The notes: generated from the letters alone by a model not told the origin. Shown: positions 8,704 to 17,457, counted from the first letter of the stretch. The stretch is DNA of 64,000 bases from Flexithrix dorotheae DSM 6795 (GCF_000379765.1 NZ_KB903509.1:1-64000); one strand, 5' to 3'. Translations and numbers: made by a program.

Positions 8704-10101
8704 CTAATCCTCCAAACCCTCATATTCCTTTGAAACAGAACCTAATATAAGACCGGTAATCCAGCCGATATATCCCTGCCTGGCAAAGTAAAACTTTTTA
8801 GAAGTAGTTTTGTTCAATTCCCTCACTAAATCGTCCAGAATGATACTTCCTGCAATTAATTCTTCCCGGGTAAAACTTTTTGTAGCCTTTTTAATATCCG
8901 ATTCCGCTTTTGCTTTAAGTTCAGGATTTGTGATATAAGAGAGATTAGGCACGGTTACAATTTCGTATTTGCTCATAATTTCTTTTCTAAATTTGGCAAT
9001 GTCTTGCGGAGATACTTCCACAAACATATCATCCGCACTTTCAGGATAAATATAAGCTGCCATCGCCCAGACTACTCCACCTATTAGATGGACAATTTTC
9101 CTAGTCCTCAAGCCCCCCTTCTTTTCTATTTGTGTCTTTATTTCCTTTCGGATAACCTCCTTATCCAGCAAATTTGCCAGGGAATCGTAACCCAGTTCCT
9201 TTTCAAACTTTTTATCTTTAATAAATTCAGCAAAAGTTTCTGTGCCAAAAGGGAATGAAATAGGCTCAATTTTTTCCAGTTTTTCCCCCATAAGGTAACC
9301 TCCTTTAGTATTGCCACTACCAATATCAAGTGTACTGGAAATAGCCCGGTATTTGGGTAATGTGGAACCTATTATCACAAAATAAGCTTCTTCCTCTGCA
9401 GTAATAAATTTAATTTCCTTACTGTAGCCTTTTATATTTTTGGAAAATTTTTCCTGCAATAAATTCATTTTAGATTTTTCCTCTGCAGCCATCTTCACAC
9501 CACTACTCCCCACGATAAAAATTCTTTCTTCAGGAATTTTATATTTTTCATTTATATCCTTCACAAACCCATTTACAGCCTCAACGGCATCATCAATTGA
9601 CTTTTCCGTCATGGATACAATACTAGGGTTTTTCGAATCATCATGCTTAATATTGAACTTATAATACCCCTCAATACTTAAATAAATACCAATCACACTG
9701 AGCTTCACCCCTTTTGCCCCAATTTCAATACCTGCATAAAGGGTTTCTTTTTCCTCAACTCCCTCCAATAAAGTCCTTACTCCTTTTATACTCGCTTTAC
9801 TTTTCAGTGAAATATAAATTTCAAGCGCCTTTCTTAAGTTTTTAATGGCTAAATCACTTAGTCCCTGGTCTCTGTAAAGCAATCCCAGGTTTTCATAGGC
9901 AGAAGCCTCCCAATATTTATTTTTGCCTTTCACCTCCTTTAAACCAGCCTCTAAAAATTCTTCTGCCTTAGCAAATTGTTGAGCCTCCCTTAGCGTATTG
10001 CCCACTTTAATATTTTCCAATGCCTCTTCCTCCGGGGAATTTTGTCCATAGGAAAAAGTAAACGAAATAAAGAGAAGTAAAAATAAGATGGACCTTTTCA
10101 T
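8704..10101 (-). CDS. Exported TPR protein fused to a Ppx/GppA-like ASKHA domain
   Basis: From the ATG at 10101 the product has 465 residues. It has a signal peptide (MKRSILFLLLF...SYGQ, about 20 residues), two TPR-like units (about 28-110) and an ASKHA-type domain (about 125-460). That domain shows the phosphate-1 motif (GIEIGAKGVKLSVI), an ITAEEEAYF segment like the ISGxEEARL of exopolyphosphatases, phosphate-2 motif DIGSGNTKGGYL, FPFGTETFAE and the adenosine-type LIGGVVWAMA. The family hydrolyses polyphosphate or pppGpp in the cytoplasm, so an exported form with TPRs is unusual. A GTG eight codons upstream is possible but would hide the signal peptide. Confidence 0.8.
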   Translation of the reverse strand: MKRSILFLLLFISFTFSYGQNSPEEEALENIKVGNTLREAQQFAKAEEFLEAGLKEVKGKNKYWEASAYENLGLLYRDQGLSDLAIKNLRKALEIYISLKSKASIKGVRTLLEGVEEKETLYAGIEIGAKGVKLSVIGIYLSIEGYYKFNIKHDDSKNPSIVSMTEKSIDDAVEAVNGFVKDINEKYKIPEERIFIVGSSGVKMAAEEKSKMNLLQEKFSKNIKGYSKEIKFITAEEEAYFVIIGSTLPKYRAISSTLDIGSGNTKGGYLMGEKLEKIEPISFPFGTETFAEFIKDKKFEKELGYDSLANLLDKEVIRKEIKTQIEKKGGLRTRKIVHLIGGVVWAMAAYIYPESADDMFVEVSPQDIAKFRKEIMSKYEIVTVPNLSYITNPELKAKAESDIKKATKSFTREELIAGSIILDDLVRELNKTTSKKFYFARQGYIGWITGLILGSVSKEYEGLED

Positions 10102-10717
10102 AAAATTTCTGGATTGTGCCAGCACCCTTTTATCAATTGAATTACTTAAAAATTTTCGGTTTGATAATTTAGATTCTGGCTTTAATTTATATTAGGTTAA
10201 TTGCATTAAAATTTTAAAAAAATGATTTAAATCTATTCGTGGAAAACAGATTTAGTTTCAAAAAAATATCACTGGTGTTTTACCCAATAAACTCTTTTTT
10301 ATTTTAATTATGTGGAAATGAGCAAATTAAATACGATTTGCATACCCTGATATGAGGTTTCAGTCCCACTAGTATTTAAAAGGAATTAAAGAGGTGGTAT
10401 TGCCTCAGAATTTGACTTTTTATTGAAATTCATCCAAAATAATCTATTCCCGAAAAATTCTGAATTGATTTTCAATATAAAGGTGAAATTAAAATTAGCA
10501 TGCTTTTTTCGGAGTGTCTCTGTAACATTTGCCTTCTAAGTAATTGATTCGTTTTATCATTAAAATGAACAACAATCAATTTTTAAGGCCGTTTCTCTAA
10601 TGTTTTATTAATTTGCAAGGCATTTCATTTCGAAAGGTAAAGAACATTACTTGCCTGCTTTGCGAAATATTTTTTGAATATCACATATTGATAATTTTTT
10701 TAAATTTTAAATTTTAA
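10102..10717. other. Divergent intergenic region of about 616 bases
   Basis: It separates the minus-strand TPR-Ppx/GppA gene from the plus-strand nucleotidyltransferase gene and must hold both promoters. It is very AT-rich. A TTAATTTG near 10609-10618 is one base off the Bacteroidota -7 consensus. I see no ORF that looks real. Confidence 0.5.
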
Positions 10718-11626
10718 ATGAAACCAACACTATTAGTTTTAGCTGCAGGAATTGGAAGCAGATATGGAGGAATAAAACAAATGGATAAATTTGGTCCTTC
10801 TGGGGAATCTATCATCGATTATTCCATCTACGATGCCATCAGGGCAGGATTCGGAAAGGTTGTATTTGTAATCAGCCCAAAAATTGAAAGTGAATTCAAG
10901 GAATTTTTCATAAAAAAACTGGATGGTAAAATAGCTACCGACTATGTACTTCAGGAAATTTCCAATGTACCTGAAGGAATTGAGGTACCGGCAGACAGAG
11001 TAAAACCATGGGGAACGGGTCATGCCGTAATGGTGGCCAAACCAAAAATTAATGAACCATTTGCCGTAATCAATGCCGATGATTTTTATGGTTCTAAATC
11101 CTTTGTTTCTATTTCTGATTACCTTTCTAAACTAAGCCTGGATAGCACAGACTATTGTATGGTTGGTTACAAACTGCTCAATACTCTATCAGATCATGGC
11201 TTTGTTTCAAGGGGAATTTGTTCTTCAAATAAGGAGGGATTTTTAGAAACTATTGTAGAAAGAACTCATATAACCAAAGATGCCAATAATGCCATTGCCT
11301 ATAAGGAGGAAGGTAAAGAACCCGTTGCATTGACAGGAAATGAAACGGCTTCCATGAATTTAATGGGCTTTCCCCCTTCTTTCTTTGACCACTGCGAAAA
11401 TTATTTCAAAGATTTTATCAAGGCCAATAATCAGAATTTAAAGGCGGAATTTTTTCTTCCATTTATCGTAAACTCTTTAATTTCCTCGGGACAAGCCAGG
11501 ATGAAGGTGCTGGATACTCCGGAAAAATGGTTTGGGGTAACTTACAAGGAAGATAAAGAAGTGGCAGTGGAAAAAATAGCTGCTTTGGTAGAGGATAAAA
11601 CTTATCCGGCTAAATTATGGGATTAA
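10718..11626 (+). CDS. Sugar-nucleotidyltransferase family protein
   Basis: The 302-residue product begins LLVLAAGIGSRYGGIKQMDKFGPSGE, a variant of the signature of glucose-1-phosphate nucleotidyltransferases (LAAGxGxRxG...K). A metal-binding INADDFYG (about 118-125) and a WGTGHAV substrate loop follow. Such enzymes activate a sugar 1-phosphate with an NTP (UTP, dTTP or CTP) to give an NDP-sugar. The exact substrate cannot be read from the sequence. It is cytoplasmic and alone, with a long AT-rich leader and an unusual inverted repeat downstream. Confidence 0.88.
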   Translation: MKPTLLVLAAGIGSRYGGIKQMDKFGPSGESIIDYSIYDAIRAGFGKVVFVISPKIESEFKEFFIKKLDGKIATDYVLQEISNVPEGIEVPADRVKPWGTGHAVMVAKPKINEPFAVINADDFYGSKSFVSISDYLSKLSLDSTDYCMVGYKLLNTLSDHGFVSRGICSSNKEGFLETIVERTHITKDANNAIAYKEEGKEPVALTGNETASMNLMGFPPSFFDHCENYFKDFIKANNQNLKAEFFLPFIVNSLISSGQARMKVLDTPEKWFGVTYKEDKEVAVEKIAALVEDKTYPAKLWD

Positions 11627-11664
11627 TTTTTTCATAAATTTACCCAATTCTATCACCTAACCGG

Positions 11665-11760
11665 AAAAAAGCACCTGTGTTCCTTTTAATATTCCTCTTG
11701 AAAACTATATAATTATTTTCAATTTCGAATGGGATTAGGGATTTAAACAGGTGCTTTTTT
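11665..11760. repeat. 96-base element with 14-bp terminal inverted repeats
   Basis: AAAAAAGCACCTGT at 11665-11678 is repeated exactly in inverse orientation at 11747-11760. The 68-base interior holds a second inverted repeat (TTGAAAA at 11698-11704, TTTTCAA at 11716-11722). The right arm ends in a T-run, so the whole could act as a terminator with a long loop. It could also be a small mobile element or structured leader, since the antiporter start is only 14 bases further on. Confidence 0.6.
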
Positions 11761-11774
11761 AAGTACCTTCAAAT

Positions 11775-12746
11775 ATGATTATTGCCTGGCAATTAGGACT
11801 TTTATTTTTTGGTTTTTTTCTCCTGATAAAAGGTGCCGATTTTCTCATAAAAGGGGCCTCGGCCCTGGCAAAAGGCGCTCATATTTCAGAAATTACCATA
11901 GGGCTTACAATCGTTTCCCTGGGCACTTCCATGCCAGAAATTGTAGTAAATATTCTGGCTTCTTCCCAGGGTCATTCTACCATGGTTTTTGCCAATGTGA
12001 TTGGAGCCAATATTTTCAACCTTTTTGTGATCCTTGGAATAGTCGGGTTAATTTACCCAGTCACCCTCAGAAGTCAGACCGTTTGGAAGGAAATCCCCAT
12101 CCTAATTGTTACCACGCTACTGGTTTTCATTCTCACAAATGATATCCTAATTCTGGAGCGGGATACCAATGGATTAGATAAGCTTGATGCTTTATTTCTA
12201 ATCTTGGCATACCTTCTTTTTATGTGGTATGTTTTTACCAATTTCCGAACATCTGGAAAAAAAAGACTGGTAAAATTTGAAGTCAAATCCTTTTCTGTAA
12301 AAAAAATCTGGTTATTCATTGTGGGAGGATCGATTGCCACTTCATTTGGAGGACAGTTGGTTGTGGAAAAAGCCATTTGGATCACAGAATACTTTTCTAT
12401 TTCCCAAAGACTTATTTCTCTTACAGTATTGGCCACTTTTACCTCACTACCTGAACTCACTACTTCCGTTATTGCTATTCTTAGGAGAAACAGTGACCTG
12501 GCCGTTGGTAATATTATTGGCTCAAGCATGTTCAATTTCCTATTGGTTTTGGGTCTGAGTAGTATTTTCAATGATTTACCCTACACAAAAGGATTAAATT
12601 TCGATCTTAACTTTTTTCTTTTTGGTGTAATTCTGCTTTTCCTGTCTATGTTTACTGGGAAAACAAAAAAGCTACAAAGATGGGAAGGCTTTATTTTCCT
12701 GATCTTCTTCGTAGCTTATTTATATTTTGTTTTTATCAGAATGTAA
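11775..12746 (+). CDS. Calcium/sodium antiporter (YrbG-like CaCA family)
   Basis: The 323-residue product is an integral membrane protein with about ten helices. It carries the two alpha repeats of the Ca2+/cation antiporter family: GLTIVSLGTSMPEIVVNI...NVIGANIFN (about 43-85) and LTVLATFTSLPELTTS...GNIIGSSMFN (about 215-258). The acidic residues in these repeats bind the ions. It is expected to exchange Na+ or H+ for Ca2+ across the inner membrane. The length matches E. coli YrbG (325 residues). Confidence 0.93.
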   Translation: MIIAWQLGLLFFGFFLLIKGADFLIKGASALAKGAHISEITIGLTIVSLGTSMPEIVVNILASSQGHSTMVFANVIGANIFNLFVILGIVGLIYPVTLRSQTVWKEIPILIVTTLLVFILTNDILILERDTNGLDKLDALFLILAYLLFMWYVFTNFRTSGKKRLVKFEVKSFSVKKIWLFIVGGSIATSFGGQLVVEKAIWITEYFSISQRLISLTVLATFTSLPELTTSVIAILRRNSDLAVGNIIGSSMFNFLLVLGLSSIFNDLPYTKGLNFDLNFFLFGVILLFLSMFTGKTKKLQRWEGFIFLIFFVAYLYFVFIRM

Positions 12747-12866
12747 ATTCCCGTTTAATCCTCCCCAAAAACCCACACCAGTTCATAAAATGAGGATAAT
12801 TGAAAATTAAACAAAAATGAAAATGAGGTATAGTTTTTACCATAAATCATTCAATTCATCAAAGGT

Positions 12867-13244
12867 TTAACCACTATATGCAGCTTTTTTTAAAGTTAAA
12901 CCCAAGGCCTCTCCTAACATTTTTTTCACCGCATCAAAGATCTTTTGATCGGCCTCCAACAGCTCAAGACTTCTGGACTTCTGCCCAAATTCCCGCAATA
13001 GATGATTGGCATCCGAAAGTTCTGACCCTTTCAGGAAAATAAGTCTAACAGAATTTTTGATAATTTTAAAACAACACACTTCACTCCCATTATTAAAAAT
13101 CAGCTTATTCCGTTCCAGCCTCTCGGAAATTTCAGGATCGAGGTTATAAATCATTTTCCTGATTTTTAACACGGGATTTCTATATTCGGTTGATAAAGAA
13201 TTGAGGTATTGGTTCACATCCGCATTTTTTGAATAGTTAATCAT
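12867..13244 (-). CDS. DUF1801 (YdhG-like) domain protein
   Basis: The 125-residue product matches the DUF1801 fold in length and layout: an N-terminal helix pair (VNQYLNSLSTEYRNPVLKIRKMI), a beta-sheet core with CCFKIIKNSVRLIFLKG, and C-terminal helices. Members are small cytoplasmic proteins of uncertain function. Bacillus YdhG has been proposed as a frataxin-like iron chaperone, but this sequence shows no obvious metal site beyond a Cys-Cys pair. It appears monocistronic. Confidence 0.75.
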   Translation of the reverse strand: MINYSKNADVNQYLNSLSTEYRNPVLKIRKMIYNLDPEISERLERNKLIFNNGSEVCCFKIIKNSVRLIFLKGSELSDANHLLREFGQKSRSLELLEADQKIFDAVKKMLGEALGLTLKKAAYSG

Positions 13245-13784
13245 TGTAATAGGTTTTAATTTGACACTTAGTTGGTAAAAAAGAAGTTTTCAATAATTGC
13301 GGTGATGTATTATAGTTCGACTAGTAGTAAATCTAAAATGAGTATTAAAAAAGATAGGTTTTGAATGACTGCCACCTTAAAAAAATACCCAAAACCTATT
13401 TGATGTTGTAGCTATATTGACTGTAATTTCAAAGATTAAATAAAAAGCCAGTCACTGACCAGGTATTGTTTTCTTTCTTGAAATAACACACAATCATAAC
13501 ATTAATTTTCAATTTAAAAGCGGACTTTTTTTAAATATAGATAAAAATTATATTTCTAAAAAAAAGATCGATTTTGTTGATATTTTTTCAATGTCATGAA
13601 AATATTTTAAAAATACTTCAAAATTACAGCGAATTACTGCACAATTTAGCAAATTAAAAAAATCTGAAAAATGGAAAATATGATAAACTGTATTATGTGG
13701 TTATTAACTGCCTGATTTAAAATATAAAAGGCTATCCCGGGGATAGCCTTTCTCTTCAATTTTTCTACAGCATATAGACAAAAG
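13245..13784. other. Gene-free stretch of 540 bases
   Basis: It is very AT-rich with only short frames. It contains the upstream region of the DUF1801 gene and, at 13727-13751, the terminator of the vWA gene. Nothing else is evident. Confidence 0.55.
13727..13751 (-). terminator. Terminator after the vWA protein gene
   Basis: AAAGGCTATCCC at 13727-13738 and its complement at 13740-13751 form a near-perfect palindrome, followed by a T-rich run on the minus strand. Confidence 0.8.
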
Positions 13785-15233
13785 CTATTGCTTTTTCCTT
13801 TTTCTTAGATAATTCATATTCTTACTCGACTTTTGCATCATTTTTATTTCTTGCTGATCCATCTTTTCAATCTCCTCAATCTTCTTTCTATACTTAACAG
13901 CGTCATTATATTGCTCCAACAATATACTATCTGGTTCTATATTGTTAAACCTTTCTTCCATGTCTTTTATATTAAAATCAAGTACTTCCTTTGCCTTTTC
14001 ATAATCATGTTTATCCACCTTAATAATAGCCTCCTGCATAATCGCATTCGACTCAAATAATATTATATTCTGTTCTACAAGCTTGTTTATGGAAGATTCA
14101 TAAATTAGCTTATCCACTGTAGGTTGTAATTCCAGGTCAATGCTTTCCTTTGTTCTTGAATAATGATTATATACATCATCATAAACCAATTCTCCCATGA
14201 AATGCACTTGATCAGGAATAGAAGATTTAAGCTCAAACTTGAATAAAACTGATTTTTTTTCCTCTGAAAACACATCTTTAAAATCAATGACCACTTTGCC
14301 CTCTTCCCTTTCATTATAAGGATATCCGTAAACATTTTTCAGTGTAAAATATTCTTGAGGGTAATTAAGGGAAAAACTGGCATTTTGAGCGACTACCGAT
14401 AATAATCCTTTTAATTCTTTGGCAAATATTTCAGGAATTTTATCAGCATTATCGATGAAATAGTAATTGCCAGTTCCATATTCAGACAGATTGGTCATCA
14501 GATCTTCATTGAAATCAGCCCCTACACCAAAAGAGGAAATACTAATTCCTTCCTCACTGTTTTTTAAACTCACAATTTTTTGGAGTTCCGCCATATCTGT
14601 TATTCCCTGGTTGGCCAATCCATCAGAAAGCAATAAAACCCGATTTACATAATTTCTTTCAAAAGTATTTTTCACCTGTGCATAACCTTCTAACATTCCT
14701 CCGCTAAGATTAGTAGAACCACCAGACTGAATTTCCTCAATCTTCCTCATCAGGCTTTCTTTTTGGGTCACTCTTGCAGATGGACTGATCACCTCCACCT
14801 GATCATCATAAATTACAAATGAAAAATTATCTTGTCGGCTAAGGTTTTGTGCCACAAATTTTGCCGCTTCCTTGGCATATTCCAATTTTCCCTCTCCCTG
14901 CATGGAGCCACTTCTATCCATTACAAGGGAAATATTAAGCGGTGATTTTTCTTTATCGGATTGATCCTTTATCGCTTCCAAATCAATGTATAAATAAACA
15001 TTTTTTGAACCATTTGGCTGAAGAAAATATGGATTATTTAAGGCTCCACTCAAACTAATCGTTTTTTGAGGCGGTACTGGATCGTCAATGCCCCAAATAG
15101 TGGCTTGCTGAAATTCTGGTTCAAATTCCTGAAATGAAAATTGTTTTTCGAGTTTTTGGATAGAAAGTAATATGCAAATGAGAGAAGCTCCCCAAAATAA
15201 AATCGGATACTTTATTCTTAAGGTAGTATTCAT
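13785..15233 (-). CDS. von Willebrand factor A domain protein, membrane-anchored
   Basis: The 482-residue product has an N-terminal hydrophobic helix (about 9-26) acting as signal or anchor. A vWA domain runs from about residue 98 to 285, with an intact MIDAS start (DRSGSM), a conserved Thr in GGSTNLSGG and Asp in LLLSDG. A beta-rich region and C-terminal helices (380-482) follow. MIDAS-type vWA domains bind a divalent metal and mediate protein-protein contact. It resembles the YfbK/TerF-like periplasmic vWA proteins of Bacteroidota. No MoxR ATPase is encoded nearby, which argues against a MoxR-vWA pair here. Confidence 0.88.
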   Translation of the reverse strand: MNTTLRIKYPILFWGASLICILLSIQKLEKQFSFQEFEPEFQQATIWGIDDPVPPQKTISLSGALNNPYFLQPNGSKNVYLYIDLEAIKDQSDKEKSPLNISLVMDRSGSMQGEGKLEYAKEAAKFVAQNLSRQDNFSFVIYDDQVEVISPSARVTQKESLMRKIEEIQSGGSTNLSGGMLEGYAQVKNTFERNYVNRVLLLSDGLANQGITDMAELQKIVSLKNSEEGISISSFGVGADFNEDLMTNLSEYGTGNYYFIDNADKIPEIFAKELKGLLSVVAQNASFSLNYPQEYFTLKNVYGYPYNEREEGKVVIDFKDVFSEEKKSVLFKFELKSSIPDQVHFMGELVYDDVYNHYSRTKESIDLELQPTVDKLIYESSINKLVEQNIILFESNAIMQEAIIKVDKHDYEKAKEVLDFNIKDMEERFNNIEPDSILLEQYNDAVKYRKKIEEIEKMDQQEIKMMQKSSKNMNYLRKRKKQ

Positions 15234-15396
15234 GGTGATATTTTTTAATGATTAATTTTTCTCTGGGTAGTTAAAAATGCATTCTGGCTGAAAGGATTCC
15301 GGGTGTTCTTTACCTTCTTAATTCGGAAAATGAAAAAAGGTACACTGATTTAACATTTTTTATTGTTTGGAATTAAGGATCAGGTAATCCTAAGTT

Positions 15397-15562
15397 TTAG
15401 AGCAAGTATAAATTTATCCTTTTGGCTGTAAAATGGCACTTAGGGAACTTCAGTTCACTATAAAATTTCCCAATAGCGCTGCTATACAAAAATTTTCTAG
15501 CATCCCGAAAACCCCAAACTGACATTTATCCCTTCAAAAAACAAAATTTAATCATGCTCTTA
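15397..15562. mobile_element. MITE-like element, copy A (166 bp)
   Basis: The ends form imperfect terminal inverted repeats (TTAGAGCAAGTATAAATTT at the left; the complement of the right end reads TAAGAGCATGATTAAATTT). It shares a central block (15461-15498) with the element at 32691-32873, with 34 of 38 bases identical at 32757-32794. It has no coding capacity, so it would be a non-autonomous element moved by a transposase encoded elsewhere. No target duplication could be fixed. Confidence 0.6.
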
Positions 15563-15575
15563 GTCTAGGAAATCA

Positions 15576-15604
15576 GGGCAAAGGTCGTTTGAAGGACTTT
15601 GCCC
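15576..15604 (+). terminator. Hairpin with plus-strand T-run
   Basis: GGGCAAAG (15576-15583) and CTTTGCCC (15597-15604) form a stem followed by TTTTTAAATTTTT on the plus strand. It lies 34 bases after the stop of the minus-strand gene at 15638, for which its T-run points the wrong way. It may still pause that transcript. Confidence 0.5.
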
Positions 15605-15637
15605 TTTTTAAATTTTTCTTAACAGCAGAATAATTAA

Positions 15638-15934
15638 TTAAAATTCCCCAAACCCAAAATCTGCCAGGTATTCGTCTTCCGCTTGTAACACGGCCAAAAT
15701 TTTAGCTCTTTTAATAATATATCCTTCAAAAGCAGCTGTTGCTTTAATAAAAGCGATGGTCTTTTTTAAATCAGAATCATCGTAACCGGTAAAATTAGTT
15801 TTTTCAAAAAATTGATTTCTGTATTCTAAAATTTGAAGGACTTCTTCCTCTGAAATTTGTTCTTGCAGGTGATCTGGTAAATAGAAAAAAGTCCCTTTTG
15901 AAACATCATCCAATTGCAAAATTTGTACATTCAT
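15638..15934 (-). CDS. Small hypothetical protein
   Basis: The 98-residue acidic product has an N-terminal beta-like segment (MNVQILQLDDVSKGTFFYLP) followed by two predicted helices and an Asp/Glu-rich, Phe-containing C-terminus. There is no signal peptide or membrane helix. I do not recognise a family. Codon use and amino-acid composition look like a real gene. It stands alone, with the SRP RNA gene upstream on the other strand. Confidence 0.65.
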   Translation of the reverse strand: MNVQILQLDDVSKGTFFYLPDHLQEQISEEEVLQILEYRNQFFEKTNFTGYDDSDLKKTIAFIKATAAFEGYIIKRAKILAVLQAEDEYLADFGFGEF

Positions 15935-16195
15935 ATAGAATCGGGGTTTAAGTTGAAAGATGTTTCAAACTTAAAGTAGCACACCGTAAGCTATGTACTA
16001 ACTATTAGCAATTGGTATTTTTTTAAACATTTTTTAGATATAAAATTAATCATATTAAAATAGCAGCAAGATTGGCCCGTAAAATTTTAATTTCAGTTAA
16101 TATACCATTAACCTCTATTTATCAAACAGTTATGTTTTACCTTTTTAAGTTTATCGGCTTATCAGCATTTAAAATCAAAAAACCCTGAGTAAAAG

Positions 16196-16228
16196 TTTGG
16201 AAGTAAGAAAAGTATTCTGTTAACTTTG
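16196..16228 (+). promoter_or_regulatory. Bacteroidota-type promoter of the SRP RNA
   Basis: TTTG at 16196-16199 and TAACTTTG at 16221-16228 are 21 bases apart and match the Bacteroidota -33 (TTTG) and -7 (TAnnTTTG) elements. Transcription would start near 16233-16236, exactly where the RNA begins. Confidence 0.8.
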
Positions 16229-16232
16229 CACC

Positions 16233-16321
16233 GGCAAGTCAGTACGACCAGCTCCTGCGAATCCCCCAGGTCTGGAAAGAAGCAAGGGTAAGTGGTTGTA
16301 GCGGTGCGATATTGGCTTGCC
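16233..16321 (+). ncRNA. ffs: Signal recognition particle RNA (small bacterial 4.5S type)
   Basis: The region folds end to end: GGCAAG at 16233-16238 pairs with CTTGCC at 16316-16321. It carries the conserved SRP domain IV core CAGGTCTGGAAAGAAGCA (16267-16284), with the GGAA-type tetraloop and the asymmetric loop that binds Ffh. The RNA with Ffh takes nascent membrane and secreted proteins to FtsY, which is encoded at the other end of this window. A short T-run after 16322 may terminate it. Confidence 0.92.
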
Positions 16322-16430
16322 ATTTTTAGTTTCTTGGCAAACCATCTGAATGACACGCAAATCCAATAAGCAAATCATTATTAATTCATTAAAGTATGGT
16401 TAATTTTTCTCTTCTCTTCGAAAAAAAATC

Positions 16431-16438
16431 TACTTTTG
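16431..16438 (+). promoter_or_regulatory. Candidate -7 element for the transaldolase gene
   Basis: TACTTTTG fits the Bacteroidota TAnnTTTG consensus exactly. The expected -33 TTTG is not clear upstream. The leader to the ATG would be about 125 bases. Confidence 0.4.
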
Positions 16439-16567
16439 AGTAAAGGAATTAATCCATGAATTATTTTTTAAGCCCAGGCATAAATTCCAACTCTATTAAA
16501 CAATTAAGCTTATTCAAATACGGAACGTGTAATTTATTTATATAAGACAAATCAAAAACAGGAAAAA

Positions 16568-17221
16568 ATGAAATTCTTTATTGACACCGCAGATTTAAAA
16601 GATATTCAGGAAGCTCAGGACCTTGGGGTGCTTGATGGCGTGACAACTAACCCATCATTGATGGCAAAAGTTGGGGTAAGTGGAAAAGAAAACATCAGAA
16701 ATCATTATAAAGCTATTTGCGATATTGTAGAAGGAGATGTAAGTGCAGAAGTAATCTCTACTGATTATGATGGCATCTTAAGAGAAGCTGATGATTTAGT
16801 GACAATTGATGAGAAAATTGTAGTAAAAGTACCTATGATAAAAGAAGGTGTGAAAGCGATCAGATACCTTTCAGATCAGGGTATATCTACCAATTGTACT
16901 TTAGTATTCTCTGCTGGTCAGGCGATTTTAGCCGCAAAAGCCGGAGCTACTTATGTTTCGCCTTTTATTGGAAGATTAGACGATATCAGCTTTGATGGAG
17001 TTGATCTGATTGCTCAAATTGTAGACATTTATGCTACCTTCGGATTTGAAACTGAGGTTTTAGCTGCTTCAATCAGAAATACGATGCATATTATTAAATG
17101 TGCTGAGGCTGGAGCTGATGTGGCAACTTGTCCATTAAGCGCTATCACCGGCTTGTTAAAACATCCATTAACTGATAGTGGATTAGCTAAATTCTTAGAA
17201 GACGCTAAAAAAATGCAATAA
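16568..17221 (+). CDS. Transaldolase, small (fructose-6-phosphate aldolase-like) type
   Basis: This is an enzyme of the non-oxidative pentose phosphate pathway that moves a dihydroxyacetone unit between sugar phosphates. The 217-residue product is the short TalC/Fsa-type class I enzyme. It has FIDTAD at the N-terminus, GVTTNPSL (24-31), the Schiff-base lysine K87 in VVKVPM, the SPFIGRLDD loop and AASIRN. TalC transaldolase and Fsa aldolase cannot be told apart with certainty by eye. In Bacteroidota this form usually serves as transaldolase. An AGGA lies just before the ATG, and a terminator follows. Confidence 0.93.
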   Translation: MKFFIDTADLKDIQEAQDLGVLDGVTTNPSLMAKVGVSGKENIRNHYKAICDIVEGDVSAEVISTDYDGILREADDLVTIDEKIVVKVPMIKEGVKAIRYLSDQGISTNCTLVFSAGQAILAAKAGATYVSPFIGRLDDISFDGVDLIAQIVDIYATFGFETEVLAASIRNTMHIIKCAEAGADVATCPLSAITGLLKHPLTDSGLAKFLEDAKKMQ

Positions 17222-17246
17222 GCTTTTTTTAAAACTATTAATATAT

Positions 17247-17273
17247 AAAACCTCACTCCAAAAGTGGGGTTTT
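17247..17273 (+). terminator. Terminator after the transaldolase gene
   Basis: AAAACCTCACT (17247-17257) pairs with AGTGGGGTTTT (17263-17273) through one G-U pair and is followed by a T-run. Confidence 0.85.
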
Positions 17274-17457
17274 TATTTTTAACATTACTACCTTAGCCTT
17301 CTAATCAATTCAGAATAAAACATATTTTTTCACAGAAAACAAATAATTTTTTAATGTAATATTTCAGCATTATAATATTTTATTTAAATTCCGCTACTAA
17401 CCAAAATTAAAAGACCTTTTTTTAAGTAAAATCAATTTCACCAATACTTCAACTGGT

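Larger units (their letters stand above)
15234..15637. other. Gene-free stretch of 404 bases
   Basis: It holds the promoter side of the vWA gene, the MITE-like element at 15397-15562 and the hairpin at 15576-15604. Confidence 0.7.
15935..16567. other. Protein-gene-free stretch holding the SRP RNA
   Basis: This 633-base region contains the SRP RNA gene with its promoter and the leader of the transaldolase gene, including a -7-like TACTTTTG at 16431-16438. No protein gene is evident; the minus-strand frame over the RNA is a shadow. Confidence 0.8.

Noticed and set aside
12074-12571. 165-residue minus-strand frame inside the antiporter gene
   Set aside because: It overlaps a clearly conserved membrane transporter and shows no domain of its own.
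13785-15233. MoxR-vWA chaperone-type system around the vWA gene
   Set aside because: No MoxR AAA+ ATPase or further vWA/BatD-type genes lie nearby.
16162-16356. 64-residue minus-strand frame over 16.2 kb
   Set aside because: It lies on the SRP RNA and reflects that sequence.
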